From NCBI GenBank assembly GCA_016758965.1, contig JAEPRB010000019.1, positions 1 through 64,000 of the forward strand: a stretch of 64,000 nt of DNA. Reading direction: 5' to 3'. The notes beneath the pieces are model-generated. The model was given only the letters and a program-made list of their open reading frames with translations. It made no database searches and was not told where the DNA came from. This document shows, one piece after another, positions 1 through 10,700 of this stretch. A program made the translations under genes and the position numbers. The DNA comes from Circinella minor. Taxonomy: Eukaryota > Mucoromycota > Mucoromycetes > Mucorales > Lichtheimiaceae. The stretch's first letter is position 1; the number at the start of each line of letters is the position of its first letter.

Positions 1-420
1 TTGTACAATCGGTTGATTAATGAAAAAAGGTAATAGAAATGAGAATATTCTTATATGAATAAATATTCAGAATATTCGTGTATAAAAATAGAAAATAAGA
101 AAAGTTGTTTATGTAAGGGTTACACTAGAAGATCTTGAATTCCTATTGCTTATCAAAGTCAATTTAAAGAAACCCCAACTGCGAGGAGAGATGTTGTGTC
201 TGATCCAGATTCAGAACATCAACATCATCATGTTTTACTAGCGATGAGTGCTCAATAAAGTGCGTGTGGTATCCGTACTCCATATATGGCCTTAGGAAAG
301 ATGCTGCAGAAATGCTGATGATACTTATGTTTATAGCATTTGTTGTGGGTATAGGGTTGTTGACCTTCTACTAGTTTCACGTCCTTCTGAACCACTGTAG
401 TATGCTTTGCTCACCAGGAC
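1..420. other. AT-rich DNA, no gene seen
   Basis: I see no coding segment that I can assign. The Helitron replicase similarity becomes visible from about position 420 onward, so this stretch may hold its decayed 5' part, but no Helitron 5' terminus could be recognised. Confidence 0.4.
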
Positions 421-479
421 AAATTAAGAATCATCCAGGTTTTACAATCAGATTTAACTTTATAATGGTGTTTTTGTCT

Positions 480-1960
480 TTGTTTTCTTGGTGTTGATCA
501 CATTGACGAGAATTGTATAAATTCAAGAGGAGGTGCCTATTGTTTCTGGACCCAAGGATCTGTATATCATCAAATTGCTCTACTTAAACCACAAGCAGGC
601 CATCCTCCCCATTTTGCTGTTTTGCTCAAATATACATATATAATTCTGAAGAGCAATTAGCCATCAGACAATCAGTTTTTCCAAGTTATTAGTATTTATG
701 ATTTCAATATAGTTTTTGGTATATTACTGTTATGTACCATTATGGTATCTCTAATTTTTTTATAATATAATTCAGATGTGGGATTGATGAATACAATATT
801 AATCAATATATATGAAATGCTCGACCAACACAATCCACATGTTCAAACTTTCCAAACTGCTACTAATCGTCTATGAAATACCAAATATTAATGAGATATA
901 TTAAAATATATAAAGATAAGGTAAGTGATTAATAGAATAAAGTTAGAATAGAAAGAAATGAATAAGAAAAATAAATATTGTGAGAATCTTATATGTCTTT
1001 TATTATAGATTGATTATAAAAGATATGATAAAAAGAATAAATGATAAATTAATATTTCTAATTAAATGTAAGTCTTTATATATGTTTCTATTTCATATTT
1101 CCTATCTATTGTGGATGGATATTATTATTGTATGTTATTATATGAATAAATAAACATCTTTATGTTTGATGATCTTCTTTATGATGTATATGATTTATGA
1201 GTATTATTTTATATACGATTTGTTATGATTATTATTTATACGGTAATGATTATTTGTAAAGCAAGCGATGTGTGTTTATTATAAGCTTTACTTATCAGTT
1301 TATATTATAATTATATTAGGATTATTATGATTAAGTAGTTATGTGGTGCACATATACCACAATTAACTTGAACATTTGTATCTCAGGCGATCAGTGACAT
1401 AGTAGGCAATATGCAGCTCCTACTGCTAATGAGATTGCTGTTCTTATTGTAGATAACCCAGGTAAAGAAGCTACTCATCGCGGTGTTGTTTTGTTTTGTT
1501 ATGATGGAAGAATGGAGCAGATCAATAAGACTAGCAGTTTGTATGATCCACTTCATTATGTGCTAATGTTTTCCAATGGAGAGACTAGATGGAGTGAAGG
1601 AATTCCTCTTCATGGTCAATAGTCATTAGACCAAGAACCAGATCAGTAATGACATGGTCATCAATACACTGTTTCTGTTCGTCAATTATATGCTCATCAG
1701 ATCCAAGAACGAAAGCAAGCTTTGTTACATTTGTATGGTCGGCTCTGGCATCAGTATGTTGTTGGTATGTATGCAAATATTGAGCATAGACGCATGCACT
1801 ATTATCGGTCAAACCAGAGGCAATTGCACATTGAGCTTTATAGTGGAATAGCCGATACTTTTCAACAAGATGTAGGGGAAAATAATGATGTGTTGGCTAG
1901 AACTTTGGGATGACGAGTTATTCTCCCTTCTTCTCACACTGAGAACCGTCCAAGACTATA
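480..1960 (+). pseudogene. Helitron replicase, N-terminal and Helitron-like_N part (broken)
   Basis: This is the front half of a Helitron Rep protein. Visible blocks are RGGAYCFWTQGSVYHQ (about 520-570), LDQHNPHVQTF (815-860), RQYAAPTANEIAVLIVDNP (about 1402-1460), SSLYDPLHYVLMFSNGE (1532-1585) and, near 1660-1910, HQYVVGMYANIEHRRMHYYR and ADTFQQDVGEN. These match the family's conserved order around the Helitron_like_N domain. A solo LTR interrupts it at 892-1361. In-frame stops occur near 1393, 1618 and 1912; the one at 1912 is TGA in a position where the family has Arg. The part ends with VILPSSHT at about 1918-1940, just before a second insertion. It cannot make a functional product. Confidence 0.8.
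892..1361. mobile_element. Solo LTR, copy 1, TSD ATTAA
   Basis: This is a 470-bp AT-rich segment beginning TGAGA and ending CCACA, flanked by identical 5-bp copies of ATTAA at 887-891 and 1362-1366. It aligns with the segment at 3863-4313: both carry AATAAGGTAAG-like and TTGTGAGAATC motifs near the left end, GTCTTTTATTAT in the first third, and a TTTCCTATC block in the middle. Deleting it with one ATTAA copy rejoins Helitron coding sequence in one frame (PNINLNICISGDQ). TG...CA ends and a 5-bp target duplication are the mark of an LTR retroelement integrase. No internal retroelement genes are present, so this is a solo LTR left by LTR-LTR recombination. Superfamily (Ty1 or Ty3) cannot be told from the LTR alone. 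Confidence 0.8.
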
Positions 1961-3228
1961 ATGACTATGCTTAGTAGGTTTATTAGCACTAGTTGGATAG
2001 ATAGCCAAAAATAATTTTAATAAAAATTAATTTACATTTGAAAAATTAAAAATTGAATTTATTTTATATAATAAAATATATCAAATAAAGATGAATAACA
2101 ACATTACTTTCAATAATAATAAAATTGTTATAGATATAAATAGACTTAAAAAAATTATTTAAATAATTATAATATTAATATTAAAAAATTTTGTAAAGAA
2201 AATATATGTGAAAAATATAGCATTGAATATAATGAAAAAAAAAAAATTAAATATTAAAAGAAAGCCTTCTGAAAAACAAAAGGAAAGCTCTAAATTAAAT
2301 TTAAAAGTAGCTAATAAACAAAAAATTGAGAATGATAACGTTGAAACAATTAGATTAAGAGAAGAAAATTTTAAGATGAAAAATAAATGTTATATATATG
2401 ATAATTACTATGAAAAAGTAGATGAAGACGATTTAGAGATTAAAAATTCTCAAGAAAAACAAAATTTAAATGTAAAGGACAATAACAAAGAAACAATTAA
2501 GGATGAAAAATATGTAGTTCCTGAAAATAAAATTTCTCAGGAATCCTCAAATCCTCATTTTTCCGATGCAATGTTAGATGATAACACTTCCAGTGCGGTT
2601 ACCTCACGGGGTGATTCTGAGTCAGATGAATGTGAATCAGGTGAAGGAGAATTTATGTGTATGATAGCATGTAAAAATTGCATGGATACATTATATAATA
2701 ATTTTGGTTGTAATTTTATTGATGAATTAATAACTAAATTACAAAAAGAAAAAATTAAATATAAAAAATTCTTTAATAATTTTTTTGAATATTCAATTAA
2801 TGGTTCATTAGCAGAAGAACAAGATAATGCTCAAATGCTAGATTATTGTACTAATAATATAAATAAATTATTTATAGAAGATCAAGAATTATATATAAAT
2901 GAACAGCAACAAGATAATGAAGATACAGATGAAGAATAAACAAATAATTTAATTCGGCCATCAATGGCTACATCGACCATAGTAATTTTATTAGCTATAA
3001 TATAACTAATAGATAATAAATGGCTAGATGACTAATAGAAGGACGCTGCTGGCAGCCCCCAGTATATAACGTTCTTTTTTCAAATAATAGTGTTTAAGAT
3101 CATAGGGCGCAACTTTACGCAACATTGTTAAGCGATTGAGATTATGTGTGATAAGATGCAATAGTATAAGAAATCTGCAAATATTCTGTAGATTATAAGG
3201 CTTACTTTAACTTTTTCATAAAAAAAGA
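1958..3228. mobile_element. Nested insertion of ~1.27 kb in Helitron Rep, type unknown
   Basis: The Helitron protein block that should read ILPSSHTG..RPRYM-QHLYQDAM is split. VILPSSHT and a decayed NRPRY lie at 1918-1960, and YMQHLYQDAM resumes at about 3229, so about 1.27 kb has been inserted. Both junctions carry a similar motif (AAGACTATAATG on the left, AAGATACATG on the right). This may be a diverged target duplication of about 9-11 bp or a 4-bp AAGA duplication. No clear terminal inverted repeats were seen. The insert carries one long ORF (2232-2939) of unknown family and is otherwise very AT-rich. Confidence 0.6.
2232..2939 (+). CDS. Hypothetical Lys/Glu/Asn-rich protein in the nested insertion
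   Basis: This is an open frame of 235 codons from the ATG at 2232; the frame is open a little further upstream, to a GTG at 2208. The first half is highly charged, with Lys-rich stretches from a poly-A tract and an acidic segment around residues 120-140 (ESDECESGEGE). The C-terminal ~85 residues look more ordered, with a CKNCMDTLYNNFGCNF cysteine cluster, a helical KLQKEKIKYKKFFNNFFEY stretch and an acidic tail. I recognise no family. It sits wholly inside DNA that interrupts the Helitron Rep gene, so it probably came in with that element. Its frame is intact while the surrounding Helitron is full of stops, which suggests a younger arrival or chance openness in A-rich DNA. Expression is unproven. 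Confidence 0.35.
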   Translation: MKKKKLNIKRKPSEKQKESSKLNLKVANKQKIENDNVETIRLREENFKMKNKCYIYDNYYEKVDEDDLEIKNSQEKQNLNVKDNNKETIKDEKYVVPENKISQESSNPHFSDAMLDDNTSSAVTSRGDSESDECESGEGEFMCMIACKNCMDTLYNNFGCNFIDELITKLQKEKIKYKKFFNNFFEYSINGSLAEEQDNAQMLDYCTNNINKLFIEDQELYINEQQQDNEDTDEE

Positions 3229-5150
3229 TACATGCAGCACCTTTACCAGGATGCAATGGTAATTATACGTCAGTATAAAAAACCAGATCTCTTTATTACT
3301 ATAACTTGTAATCCTGAATGGCCTGAGATAAGAGAGGCTTTGGCTTCTAACGGACAAGCAGGAGATTGTCTGGATTTGGTTACACGTGTTTTTCAGAAAA
3401 AGTTAAAGCTGTTATGACAGATCTTATAAATAATAATGTTCTTAGCAAAGTCCTTACATGGGTGATGGTAATCTAATTCCAAAAACACAGTCTTCCCTAT
3501 GCTCACATCATCTTAATTTTAGATGAGAATTCCAAGATACGAACTGCTGAGGATGTTGACAATATTGTTTCCACCGAAATTCCTGGTCCACAACATTATC
3601 TACAAGCATATGCTACAACTACACGCTAACACGCAATATGGTTCATACACCCTATGGAGTACGTCTCAATAATTAGGCAGCTCGATGCATGACAAATGGT
3701 GTATGTTCAAAAAAACATCCAAAACCATTTGCAAATGAAATCCTCTTTGATGAAAATATAAACATAACATATCATAGACTGAATATGCCTAATCGCATGA
3801 TCGATACAACAATTAATAGAGTGACTTACCAAATTAGCAATCAATAGTAGGTAGTACCCTATTGTCGTATGGATGGGAAATATATATAGATAAAATAAGG
3901 TAAGATAAAAGTAGATAGAAATTTAGAAATGTATAACAAAGTATAAATCTTGTGAGAATCAATTAGGTCTTTTATTATGAATAAAGTATCAAGATAAGAA
4001 GATAAAGATATTTATATTATTAATTTTAAGTCTATTTATATTCTTTGGTATATAATTTCCCTATCCTACGATGATGGATTCACTTGTTGTTTTAGTTTCA
4101 ATGTAGTTGATACATGATATGTTTTATATTATATTATGTTATTATTGGTATAGAATTATGATTGTTATATTATTATATTATATTATTATTATATGTTTCA
4201 TTTGGTATGATTTGTTTGATATGGTATAATAGAGAAGTAACCAATATTATGTTTGAGTTAGATCGGTGTATATTATTATTTATTACATATTGATGGTGGG
4301 TAGGAATATCACACCTATAATCTTTATCTCACCACTAAATATAATTCGCATATAAATGTTGAAATTTGTGCAAGCAACAAGGTAGTTAAATATTTATACG
4401 TATAAATATGTTTACAAAAGATCTGATTGGATGTTATTATTGGAACTACTCAAAATCTCACTTCTCAAAATGCAAGGGCTGAAGATAATCCTGAAAACCA
4501 AGATGAAATTGAGTCATTTCTTAATGTTCGATATGTATCAGCTGCAGAAAGTTGTTGGAAAATTTTTGAAAGAGATATGCAAGATCATTTTCCTTCAGTC
4601 AAATGACTAGATATCCATTTACCACTTGAAGAGCCTGTATACTTTGATGTAGATGCTAATGTTAGAGACCTACAACGTTCAGCTCGCAACAGACGTTCAA
4701 CATTGACAGATTGGTTTGCTTTAAATCAATGTGATCCTGAGACGCGATAGTATTTATATGGTGATATACATTCAGAATATGTATATAATAGACAGCGAGG
4801 ATGTCATTGCCATAGTAGATCCTACAATCGTGGTGTTCCTCCTATATCGCGCATGTATTTCGTGCAGCCAAGAGATTCAGAAAAGTATAGCTTAAGGCTA
4901 TTACTATTATATGCTCCTGACGCTACTAGCTTTGAATATTTGCGCACTTATCAAGATGTGGAATATCCAGACTTTAAAGCTGCAGCATGAGCCGGTGGGC
5001 TATTACAAGATGACAATGAGTCATGAGTGGGATAGATGCTTTGCTGAGGGTGTAGAAATTACAACATCTGCTTCACAACTTCGTGATCTTTTTGGCGTGA
5101 TTCTTGCTTTTTGCAACATTCTCTCTCCTCGCCATCTTTGAGACGCATAT
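3229..5150 (+). pseudogene. Helitron replicase, Rep catalytic and middle part (broken)
   Basis: It continues the Rep protein from YMQHLYQDAMVIIRQYKKPDLF through ITITCNPEWPEI (3304-3340). After a frameshift near 3420 it reads SLPYAHIILILDENSKIRTAEDVDNIVS (about 3490-3570), then PKPFANEILFDENINITYHR and DTTINRVTYQISNQ with two adjacent stops before VVPY at 3850-3862. A solo LTR interrupts here. The protein resumes at 4319 with NLYLTTKYNSHINVEICAS and VVKYLY, then at about 4500 with VRYVSAAESCWKIF. The last blocks are MYFVQPRDSEKYSLRLLLLYAPDATSFEYLRTYQDVEYPDFKAAA (4855-4985) and LRDLFGVILAFCNI (5080-5120), all in Helitron order. In-frame stops lie near 3847, 3850, 4604 and 4747, and frameshifts near 3420, 3660 and 5010. 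Confidence 0.75.
3863..4313. mobile_element. Solo LTR, copy 2, TSD CCTAT
   Basis: This is a 451-bp AT-rich segment starting TGTCG and ending CACA, flanked by identical CCTAT copies at 3858-3862 and 4314-4318. It belongs to the same family as 892-1361, sharing the TTGTGAGAATC and GTCTTTTATTAT motifs and the TTTCCCTATC block, though the two copies have diverged clearly. Excising it with one CCTAT copy rejoins VVPY to NLYLTTKYNSHINVEICAS, a strongly conserved Helitron Rep stretch, with the frame kept. That makes both boundaries secure. There are no internal genes, hence a solo LTR. Confidence 0.85.
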
Positions 5151-5243
5151 CGTGATGATATTGCGGCTGACTTTCTTAAAAATCGTTGCCGCCAACTACA
5201 GCTTGAGTCCGGTCAACAGCATGTTGAGCTTTTAGATAAAGAT

Positions 5244-6999
5244 ATGGCAGCAGCTCATCTGCATGCATTAAAAGAATTAGTGTCTTTATTACCTCAGTAT
5301 GGACGCTCATTGGCTGAATTTACTGATATGCCACAATTACCACCCCAACAACAAGGTGCTAGACAACATACTTATGATCGACTTTTGGAAGAAGAAACTC
5401 AGTATAATCGTGTTCAGCTTACTAATAGTGTAAGGCGTGCAGAAGAAAAATTTAATGCAGCACAGAGAAGAGCTTATGGTGAAGTTTTTCAAGCAATTAA
5501 AAACAGTCAAGACCCATCACTTCCTATACCAGAGGATAGTCAATTTTTTTCCCTTGATGGACCTGGGGGGACTGGAAAAACATTAGTATACAATGCACTA
5601 TTAGCAAATGTTCGTTCTAATGGTGGTATTGCTATACTTGTTGCTTCATCTGGTATTACTGCAACTTTGCTATGTGGTGGTCATACAGCACATAGTCGTT
5701 TTGGTCTTCCTTTGGATCTCAATGCAGATACCATTTGTAATATCCGAATTAATAGTCCTCAGGCACAGATACTTAATGAAGCAAGATTGATTATCTGGAA
5801 TGAAGCACCAATGTGCCACAAGTTTGCATTTGAGGCTGTTGATCGGTTACTGAGGGAGATCATGAGTATTATTGACCAACAGTTGCTCAATGTCCCATTT
5901 GGTGGAAAGCCTGTTGTTATAGGTGGTGATTTTCGTCGAACTCTTCCTATTGTAACCAAGTGCACAAAAGCAGATTTTCTAAATGCCTCTTTGACCAACT
6001 TTTATCTTTTCCATAACAACATTGTTCATCAACTTCGTTTCACCCAAAATATGCGTGCTCAACAAAGCTCCAATCCAGCAGTTGCTACCCACTTCAGCAA
6101 TTTACTGATTATCTTTTACGCATAGGTAAAGGAAGAGAACCAGGAATAACTATGATTTGCCTCGCGAATCATGTACTACAAGTAGCAGTCTTACAACTGT
6201 TGTACAAGCTGCTTATCCCAACTTATAATAATCGCGATTATATGACAGATTATGCTATTTCAGCACCTTACAATGACGACGTTCATGAAATTAATAATGC
6301 AGCGCATTCTATTTTCCCTGGGGAATCATATGAATACCTTTCTTCTGACACCATCGTTGATTCTGAAACATTTGCTGGAACTCATCCACCTGAATATTTA
6401 AACACGATTTTATTAAACAACTATTCTCCACATCAATTATTGCTTAAACTACATCAATCGATTATGCTACTTCGTAATATCAATCCCCAAAAGGGCTTAT
6501 GTAATGGAACACGCTTAATATGTCGAAACTTTTTGCCACATGTTATTGAAGCTGAAATTTCCCAAGGAGATTTTTCAGGTATAACTTCTCTTTTTTGAAC
6601 TTTCTTTATTAATGTTCTATAGAAGCGCTTATATTCCTGTGTTCTTTTTTGATGCTATCATTTAGGTGAACTAATCGTCTATATTCCTCGCATAACTCTA
6701 TATTCTAAAGACAACGATCTTCCATTTAAACTATGTCGCCGCCAATTTCCTGTTGCTCCTGCATTCGCAATGACTATTAACAAATCACAAGGCGAAACGC
6801 TTGATCGGGCCATACATTGTCTATTTAAACCTGTCTTTGCTCATGGCCAATTATATGTAGCATTATCTCGCGTACGCACACCACACACACTCTCTCTATT
6901 TTTCTTCTTCCTCCTTCTCCATCTTCTACGGAACAATCTTCTCCACCTCAAACAGCTAATATAGTTTACCGTCAAGCTTTCTCTAACCTGTATACCTAA
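5244..6999 (+). pseudogene. Helitron Pif1-like DNA helicase (nearly intact but interrupted)
   Basis: This is the C-terminal SF1 helicase domain of the Helitron protein, which would unwind DNA during rolling-circle transposition. Frame 5244-6125 shows Walker A as GPGGTGKT (about 5560-5583), ASSGITATLL, the TAHSRFGLPL block and RLIIWNEAPM at Walker B. It also shows VVIGGDFRRTLPIV and the NMRAQ block. After a frame break near 6125 the protein goes on with IPTYNNRDYMTDYAI and APYNDDVHEIN and then QSIMLLRNINPQKGLCNGTRL. From 6663 it reads [27 protein letters not shown] and [13 protein letters not shown], ending at 6999. DNA at 6590-6665 between the blocks looks like an intron. Walker B has Asn where this family usually has Asp, in line with loss of function. 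Confidence 0.8.
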
Positions 7000-7350
7000 T
7001 AAATAACTTGAACTTAGTATCCTAATAATGGTACTTCTAAAAGAGACATCGATAACTATTTAATGGTCAAAAAAAAAGGGGTTTTTTTTGCTTTTATAAT
7101 TTCATAAGAAAAAACATTAGTATCACGAATAGTATTATTTAGAATTTTTATTGAATTGGGGTAGGGGGTTTGACACGAAGCGAAGCGGAGGGGCTCAACC
7201 CACGAAGGTGCGAAGGTGAAGAAGGCTCGTAATTTCTAATAAATAATAGACAAACTATTATATAGTATTTACTTATTTTCTTAATTTTAATAAAGTAAGT
7301 CTTTTGACACAGAATTTATTCTCAAAAATAAGATAAGAATGAATATTATG
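7000..7350. other. Gene-free stretch with a short GC-rich purine-repeat patch
   Basis: No coding signal is present. At 7074-7094 an A9-GGGG-T8 run could fold as a hairpin. At about 7155-7235 a GC-rich patch with repeated CGAAG units (ACGAAGCGAAGCGGAG, then ACGAAGGTGCGAAGG) stands out from the AT-rich surroundings. I cannot assign it; it may be a remnant of another mobile element or the Helitron 3' end region. Confidence 0.35.
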
Positions 7351-7786
7351 CTATATAGGATTCTGCATTCATTTCCTGATGTAACTCTCAATTTTTTCAT
7401 TTATAAGAATAATTTTTTTTTCGCTTATGATATATAATTTTTTTTTTGCTTATAATAGAAGTTTTTTTCATTTATGATGGCGATATTTTTACTTAAGAGG
7501 ACTAAGAAATTCGCTTGTGAAGATTAGAGATTTACACAAATGATAGGGGGAGTTTTTTGCAACTGAAGTCAAAAATCTTCACGTATATTTGCCACACCTG
7601 CTCAAAAGCGAAAAAAAAAAAAAGAAAAAAAAAACCATCATAAGCGAACAAAATTGCCGTTACAAGCGAAAATATCATATATCATAAGCAAAAAATATCG
7701 CCATTATAAGAAAAAAAATCACACATCATAAGCGAAAAAATTGAGGGTTGTGTCTGGAAATGGATGCAGAAGAATTCTGTATATAA
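7351..7786. mobile_element. MITE-like element with long imperfect inverted repeats
   Basis: The outer 45-50 bp at 7351-7400 (TATATAGGATTCTGCATTC and on through CATTTCCTGATG, CTCTCAATTTTTTC) match the reverse complement of 7738-7786 (reading TATACAGAATTCTTCTGCATC, CATTTCCAGACA, CCCTCAATTTTTTC). Inward, both arms contain several copies of a TTTTTTCGCTTATGATGG-like unit in opposite orientation, so the arms reach roughly 130-150 bp. There is no ORF. This looks like a non-autonomous DNA transposon of about 435 bp with tandemly repeated sub-terminal units. TATATA occurs at both edges, so a TA-type duplication is possible but cannot be proven in such AT-rich DNA. Confidence 0.65.
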
Positions 7787-10700
7787 GTTGGTCTATTCTC
7801 TATTTATATCTGTTATTTATTATGAAAATAAATTATTTCTAGTAAATAATTTAAAGGATATATCTTGAAAATTTTTACCTTCCTTAAGATATGATAACCT
7901 TGTTCTCAAGAAGATTGTTTTAGCTTTATTAAGGGTAGACCCCTTGGAATCTACGGTATTTTATATTTTTAATTCTATGACAGAATGACACTATATATTG
8001 TTTATATATAAAATAAAATTGATTTTGTTTTAGAGTATATTATATAATAATAAAGCAGTATTACTAATTGTTAATTGGAATTATTATTAAGGAAGTCAAA
8101 ACTAGAATTCTTATCCTAATTTAGGTGCCTAGAACGCTAGAAAGACATATCATCAGTAAAGTACTAATGACTCTAACGATCTTAAAATTTTTACTAATAT
8201 AGTATCCTAATTATCTACTATTAAAATAGAAAAAAAATTAGAGTAAAAGGTTGTACTTAGAATTTTGTTATGCTTTTGAGAAAAATTATTATTTTATTTT
8301 TCTAAGAACAAAACTAGTTTTAGTTTTGGATCATTTAGTAAAGTTAAATTGAGAACAGAGGTAGAAACAAAAGTTAAAAATAAATAAATAAAATAAACTA
8401 TAGGTATAGAAGAGGGACTTAATAAGCAATAATATATACAATTTTTTTTAAAAAAATATAAGTATAAATAATAGCAGAGTCCAGTTCGTTTATAGCCGAT
8501 TAGGATTGAGAGTGTTTATTATTTTACTCGCAGACTTCCTACTTAATCTTATTTAAAGGTATTAGTAGAAAAAAAAAGATTTTATCCAAAAAGCTGAAAT
8601 AACGTTTTTTTCTTCGAAACTGCAATCTTTGTAAAAATAAACTATACAATTACAACAGGTAAAAAAAGGCAATATAACTAATGCTACACTACTATGTCTT
8701 TTTAAGATAGCTACATTCAATTTATTTAACGAAAATCCTATACCTCACTATACACTTCTTGAACACTCCTATACTCTTTTTATTTGCATTTACAAAAAGA
8801 ATTATACCTCATAAAATGTTGTAGTCTTCCTTTTTCAGTCATATACATCCAACATTTGAAGGATATATAATAAAAACTTTTTATACGCTTCGATTAAAAC
8901 TTCTTATAACATTTATATGATTATTTACACCAGCGATAACACTATTATGAATATATTCATTTTGAAGTACTTATCTTCTCTGATTATAATGACCTTGTTT
9001 AAGTTTTTCTTCTCTTGATTCAAGCTATCATTTTTGCATAATATGCATAATTATGATTCAAGTTGATAAGCTTATATGACCATATATTTCTTATATACTC
9101 TTTCTAAATTAAATATTCGGTCAACCAATTATTTTTTAATTCAACTGTTACCTCTTTTCCCCTCCCCTTTTTTATTCTTTTATTTCATTTTATAATATAT
9201 ATTATCACCTTAAATTTATAAACATCAGTAATATCTCGTTATTATAATTATTCAACAAATAAAGAAGTATTTATCATGAATATTGTGTTCCATTCAGACC
9301 GACCGTACCAACTGTTAAAGATAACCAGGATAATTGCTACACGTACTCGTGAATGTTACCTAAACCAGTAAGGGGCACACGTACAAGTAATTGCAACATT
9401 TACAAGTAACTGTTACAAGTACATCAAGTTACTAATACTCAATATTTTCAGCCAATTATCAACTTAGGATAGATAGATAGAAATTAGTATAAATAAGACA
9501 TCTTTCTTCCTCAACTAAATCTTTAGTTCTACTAAGTTTTACAAAATTTACGATAGTCTTTCTAAAGTTATCTAATAAAATACTTAGTTCACTCACTCTT
9601 ATTTTCTATTTTCACTCTACAATCGGGATTGATTTACTTTGTTGGTTATTAAATTAATCAAATTCTTTTATTCTTAAATTTTTATAGGTTAATAATTATA
9701 ACTTATTTTTTTCCTTGAGTCATATACTCGGAATTATATTACTTTTATTCATTTTTCTAACACGATACGACAGAGAGCGTATCACTACTATTCCTTTGTT
9801 TTTTCGCGTTCTTCTATGTTTTATTTCATTTTTATTAGGCACCGATGCTTTAAAAGAAAGTTCTTTTGGTATTGTTGTATTTTATATTTATGTATGCTAT
9901 TTCTTTTATAATTATCTTCTATCTTATATACTTTTTATGTTCAAAATGATATTTTATCTGTCTTTTTGGTAATTTAATAATAATATATTATAGACCACTA
10001 TTTTTTTTACTGCCAAATTAATACGATGGGGACCTGAGTTAAGTTTTCGAGACTTTCCAGATAAAACTATACTTGACCAATGCTTTTTGGGACAACTATT
10101 TTTTTTTTCAAATGTCTTATAAACTGATAACTGAAATTTCAGTCTCTTTCTTCTGCACTCACTTGCAACGAGAGCCATAATAAGGGACATATTAATCCAT
10201 TATCTATATCAAATGGGTCACTGTTACTACGATTTATATAGCAGCTCTGCTTATTTTTAAATATAAAACATATATTATACAGATCCTTCACAAGTAGAAA
10301 AGAATGGACTTATATATAAAGAATCATAAAAAATATTTTAAAAAAAGTCGACTCTTAATAATCAGCTATAAAGAAGCATTTATTAAACAATAATTATGTA
10401 TTTGGAACATAATTGAATATCGGAAAACATTAGAGAATGTTAAAATAAAGATAGGTTGAATTGCTTATTGTGAACGAAAATCTAATAAAAAAGAAAACAG
10501 CAGCGACCACGAAAAAACACTCGCTTCCTACGCTACCTTTGTTTTTCTTTTAATTATACAAAAGTATAATAAGAAATGTACAAGACAACAGTGAGAAGAA
10601 ATGCTTTTGGAGTCATGATGATATTGCTTTTTCATATAAAAAAAAGATGCCTATAGAAATAACGACAATAATAATGACAGTTGTGAATATTATTTTAGTA

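Larger units (their letters stand above)
420..7000 (+). mobile_element. Decayed autonomous Helitron with nested insertions
   Basis: Reading the + strand in pieces gives ordered similarity to fungal Helitron replicase-helicases. An N-terminal segment lies around 480-680 (GAYCFWTQGSVYHQI), followed by a probable intron and then LDQHNPHVQTF near 815-860. The Rep/helicase-like segments are at 1390-1960 and 3229-3860 and continue after 4314. The C-terminal Pif1 helicase runs from about 4480 to 6999. The gene is broken by in-frame stops, frameshifts and three insertions (892-1361, about 1958-3228, 3863-4313). Several stops sit where the family has Arg, Gln or Trp. The protein ends with [14 protein letters not shown] at 6997-6999, the usual kind of Helitron C-terminus. 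I could not identify the 3' hairpin/CTRR terminus or the 5' TC terminus, so the outer limits are uncertain. Confidence 0.85.

Noticed and set aside
9290..9630. LTR-like stretch with a TATAAATAAG box and ACAAGTAA-type repeats
   Set aside because: I could not find TG...CA ends with matching 5-bp flanks or a second copy, so it is not called as an LTR.
9715..10190. Overlapping 78-85-codon hydrophobic frames on both strands
   Set aside because: T-rich and A-rich DNA gives Phe/Leu/Ile- or Lys/Asn-rich frames by chance; there are no start context, splice or family signals.
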